Shown here piece after piece: positions 24,818 through 25,706 of a stretch of 25,706 bases of DNA. Origin of the DNA: a virus. Location of the stretch: IMG/VR virus record IMGVR_UViG_3300038326_000105, positions 1 through 25,706 of that record; one strand, 5' to 3'. Position 1 is the stretch's first letter. Each line of letters opens with the position of its first letter. A program made the position numbers and the translations under genes. The notes under the pieces are model-generated. The model was not told where the DNA came from. It saw only the letters and a program-made list of their open reading frames with translations, and searched no databases.

Positions 24818-25706
24818 CAATAAAACTAAGAAAATATCAAACGGTGTTAAACCAACGCATTAACGATGCGTGGCTTAATGGAGCTTCTAATATACTTGCC
24901 GTTTTACCAACGGGAGGAGGTAAGACGGTATGCATATCATCATTAGTTGAGGGGATTGTGTCGTGTGTGATTGCACATAGACAAGAGTTAGTGAGTCAAA
25001 TATCACTGGCATTGGCTAAAAACGGAATCACACATAGAATCATCGGTAGCCAGAAGGTGATTAAAATGATCGTTGGCATGCACATGCTGCAATTCGGTCG
25101 ATCTTATTATAATCACCAGGCTAAAACAGCGGTCGCTGGTGTTGATACATTGATACGACGTGGTGATGAGTTAAAAAACTGGTTGCCCACTGTTAAATTA
25201 TGGGTGACAGATGAAGCCCACCATCTGACTAAGGAAAATAAGTGGGGAAAAGCTGTCTCAATGTTTCCGAATGCAAAGGGGTTGGGTGTTACAGCCACAC
25301 CACTTAGAGCAGATGGTCGCGGTCTTGGTCGTGAGTTCGATGGTGTCATGGATGTAATGATCGTTGGTAGCAGTATGCGCCAATTAATCAACGATGGTCA
25401 TCTAACAGAGTATCGAATATTCGCACCTGTCACCACTGACCTAGATTTAACTGAGGTGAAACTCACTGCATCAGGTGATTACAGCAAAAAAGGCATATCA
25501 GAAGCGGTCGCTAATTCGGGATTGGTTGTGCATGAAAAATCAACTGTGGTGGGTGATGTTGTATCCCATTATCAACGTATTGCACCGGGTAAATTGGGGA
25601 TTACATTCGTGCCGGATATGGAAACAGGGCGCGAGATCGAGGCGCAATTTAATAGCGTTGGTGTTCCGGCTGTCCTGGTCAATGCGAAAACACCTTGTGA
25701 TCAACG
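24802..25706 (+). CDS. SF2 DEAD/DEAH-type helicase, truncated at right edge
   Basis: Open frame from ATG 24802 (or ATG 24811, three codons later) to the end of the window, no stop. Numbering from 24811: KLRKYQ (5-10) resembles a Q-like motif; LPTGGGKT (32-39) is Walker A; DEAHH (134-138) is motif II; TATPLRADG (161-169) is motif III; from about 240 the second RecA domain starts. This is the layout of SF2 helicases of the RadD/ResIII type used by phages in recombination or replication restart. About 300 residues are in view, so roughly the C-terminal half is missing. It is transcribed away from the replication operon. Neither start has a good ribosome site; GGAG lies 18 bases before 24802. Confidence 0.85.
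   Translation, partial: MTGMSTIKLRKYQTVLNQRINDAWLNGASNILAVLPTGGGKTVCISSLVEGIVSCVIAHRQELVSQISLALAKNGITHRIIGSQKVIKMIVGMHMLQFGRSYYNHQAKTAVAGVDTLIRRGDELKNWLPTVKLWVTDEAHHLTKENKWGKAVSMFPNAKGLGVTATPLRADGRGLGREFDGVMDVMIVGSSMRQLINDGHLTEYRIFAPVTTDLDLTEVKLTASGDYSKKGISEAVANSGLVVHEKSTVVGDVVSHYQRIAPGKLGITFVPDMETGREIEAQFNSVGVPAVLVNAKTPCDQ

Noticed and set aside
24789-24863. 24-codon frame as an independent gene
   Set aside because: Too short and overlapping the helicase frame to be called as a gene; kept only as a possible control element in findings.

Overview
This window is part of the genome of a tailed bacteriophage of podovirus type. It reads as late structural genes on the + strand, then a convergent replication operon on the - strand, then the start of a helicase gene on the + strand that runs off the right edge. 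The protein set (T7-like portal, gp11/gp12-like tail tube and nozzle proteins, gp13- to gp16-like internal virion proteins, and a T7-type fibre anchor) indicates a short-tailed virus. The head block (portal, Bbp19-like protein, scaffold, major capsid, 146-residue cement-like protein) follows the order I associate with Bordetella phage BPP-1 relatives. LamG/SPRY-like fibre modules of the kind seen here are, from memory, frequent in marine phages, and the sigma70-type promoters point to a proteobacterial host. The host cannot be fixed from this sequence, and no integrase, tRNA, phage RNA polymerase, terminase or DGR reverse transcriptase lies inside the window.

Layout: 2-4433 is the head module (portal, Bbp19-like, scaffold, a 58-residue small protein, major capsid, cement-like protein, small hypothetical). 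4443-10166 holds the tail adaptor, tail nozzle and internal virion proteins A to C. 10169-14134 is the giant ejection protein D. 14131-17453 holds the fibre anchor and a large modular receptor-binding candidate. 17467-19762 is a string of small late genes including a lysozyme-like protein, a DUF1353-like protein and a membrane/coiled-coil protein. 19763-19953 is the convergent junction. 24752-19954 (-) is the replication operon: WDERIH-motif protein, Cas4-like DUF2800 nuclease, DUF2815 ssDNA-binding-like protein with a Met-Ala-Pro repeat linker, family B DNA polymerase, and a 68-residue protein. 24802-25706 (+) is an SF2 helicase, truncated.

How it works together: most late genes are packed with ATGA, TAATG or TGATG overlaps and are probably read from few transcripts. 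The exception is the capsid and cement pair, which sits between a good sigma70 promoter (2622-2650) with a structured leader and an intrinsic terminator with a UUCG tetraloop (4199-4224). That is a self-contained unit suited to making excess coat protein. The replication operon has its own strong promoter (24789-24817, minus strand) in the short divergent gap next to the helicase. It encodes a compact replication/recombination set (polymerase, ssDNA-binding-like protein, nuclease, divergent helicase). Two proteins of the operon, the polymerase and the promoter-proximal protein, carry the same WDERIH motif, which is the most intriguing unexplained signal in the window.
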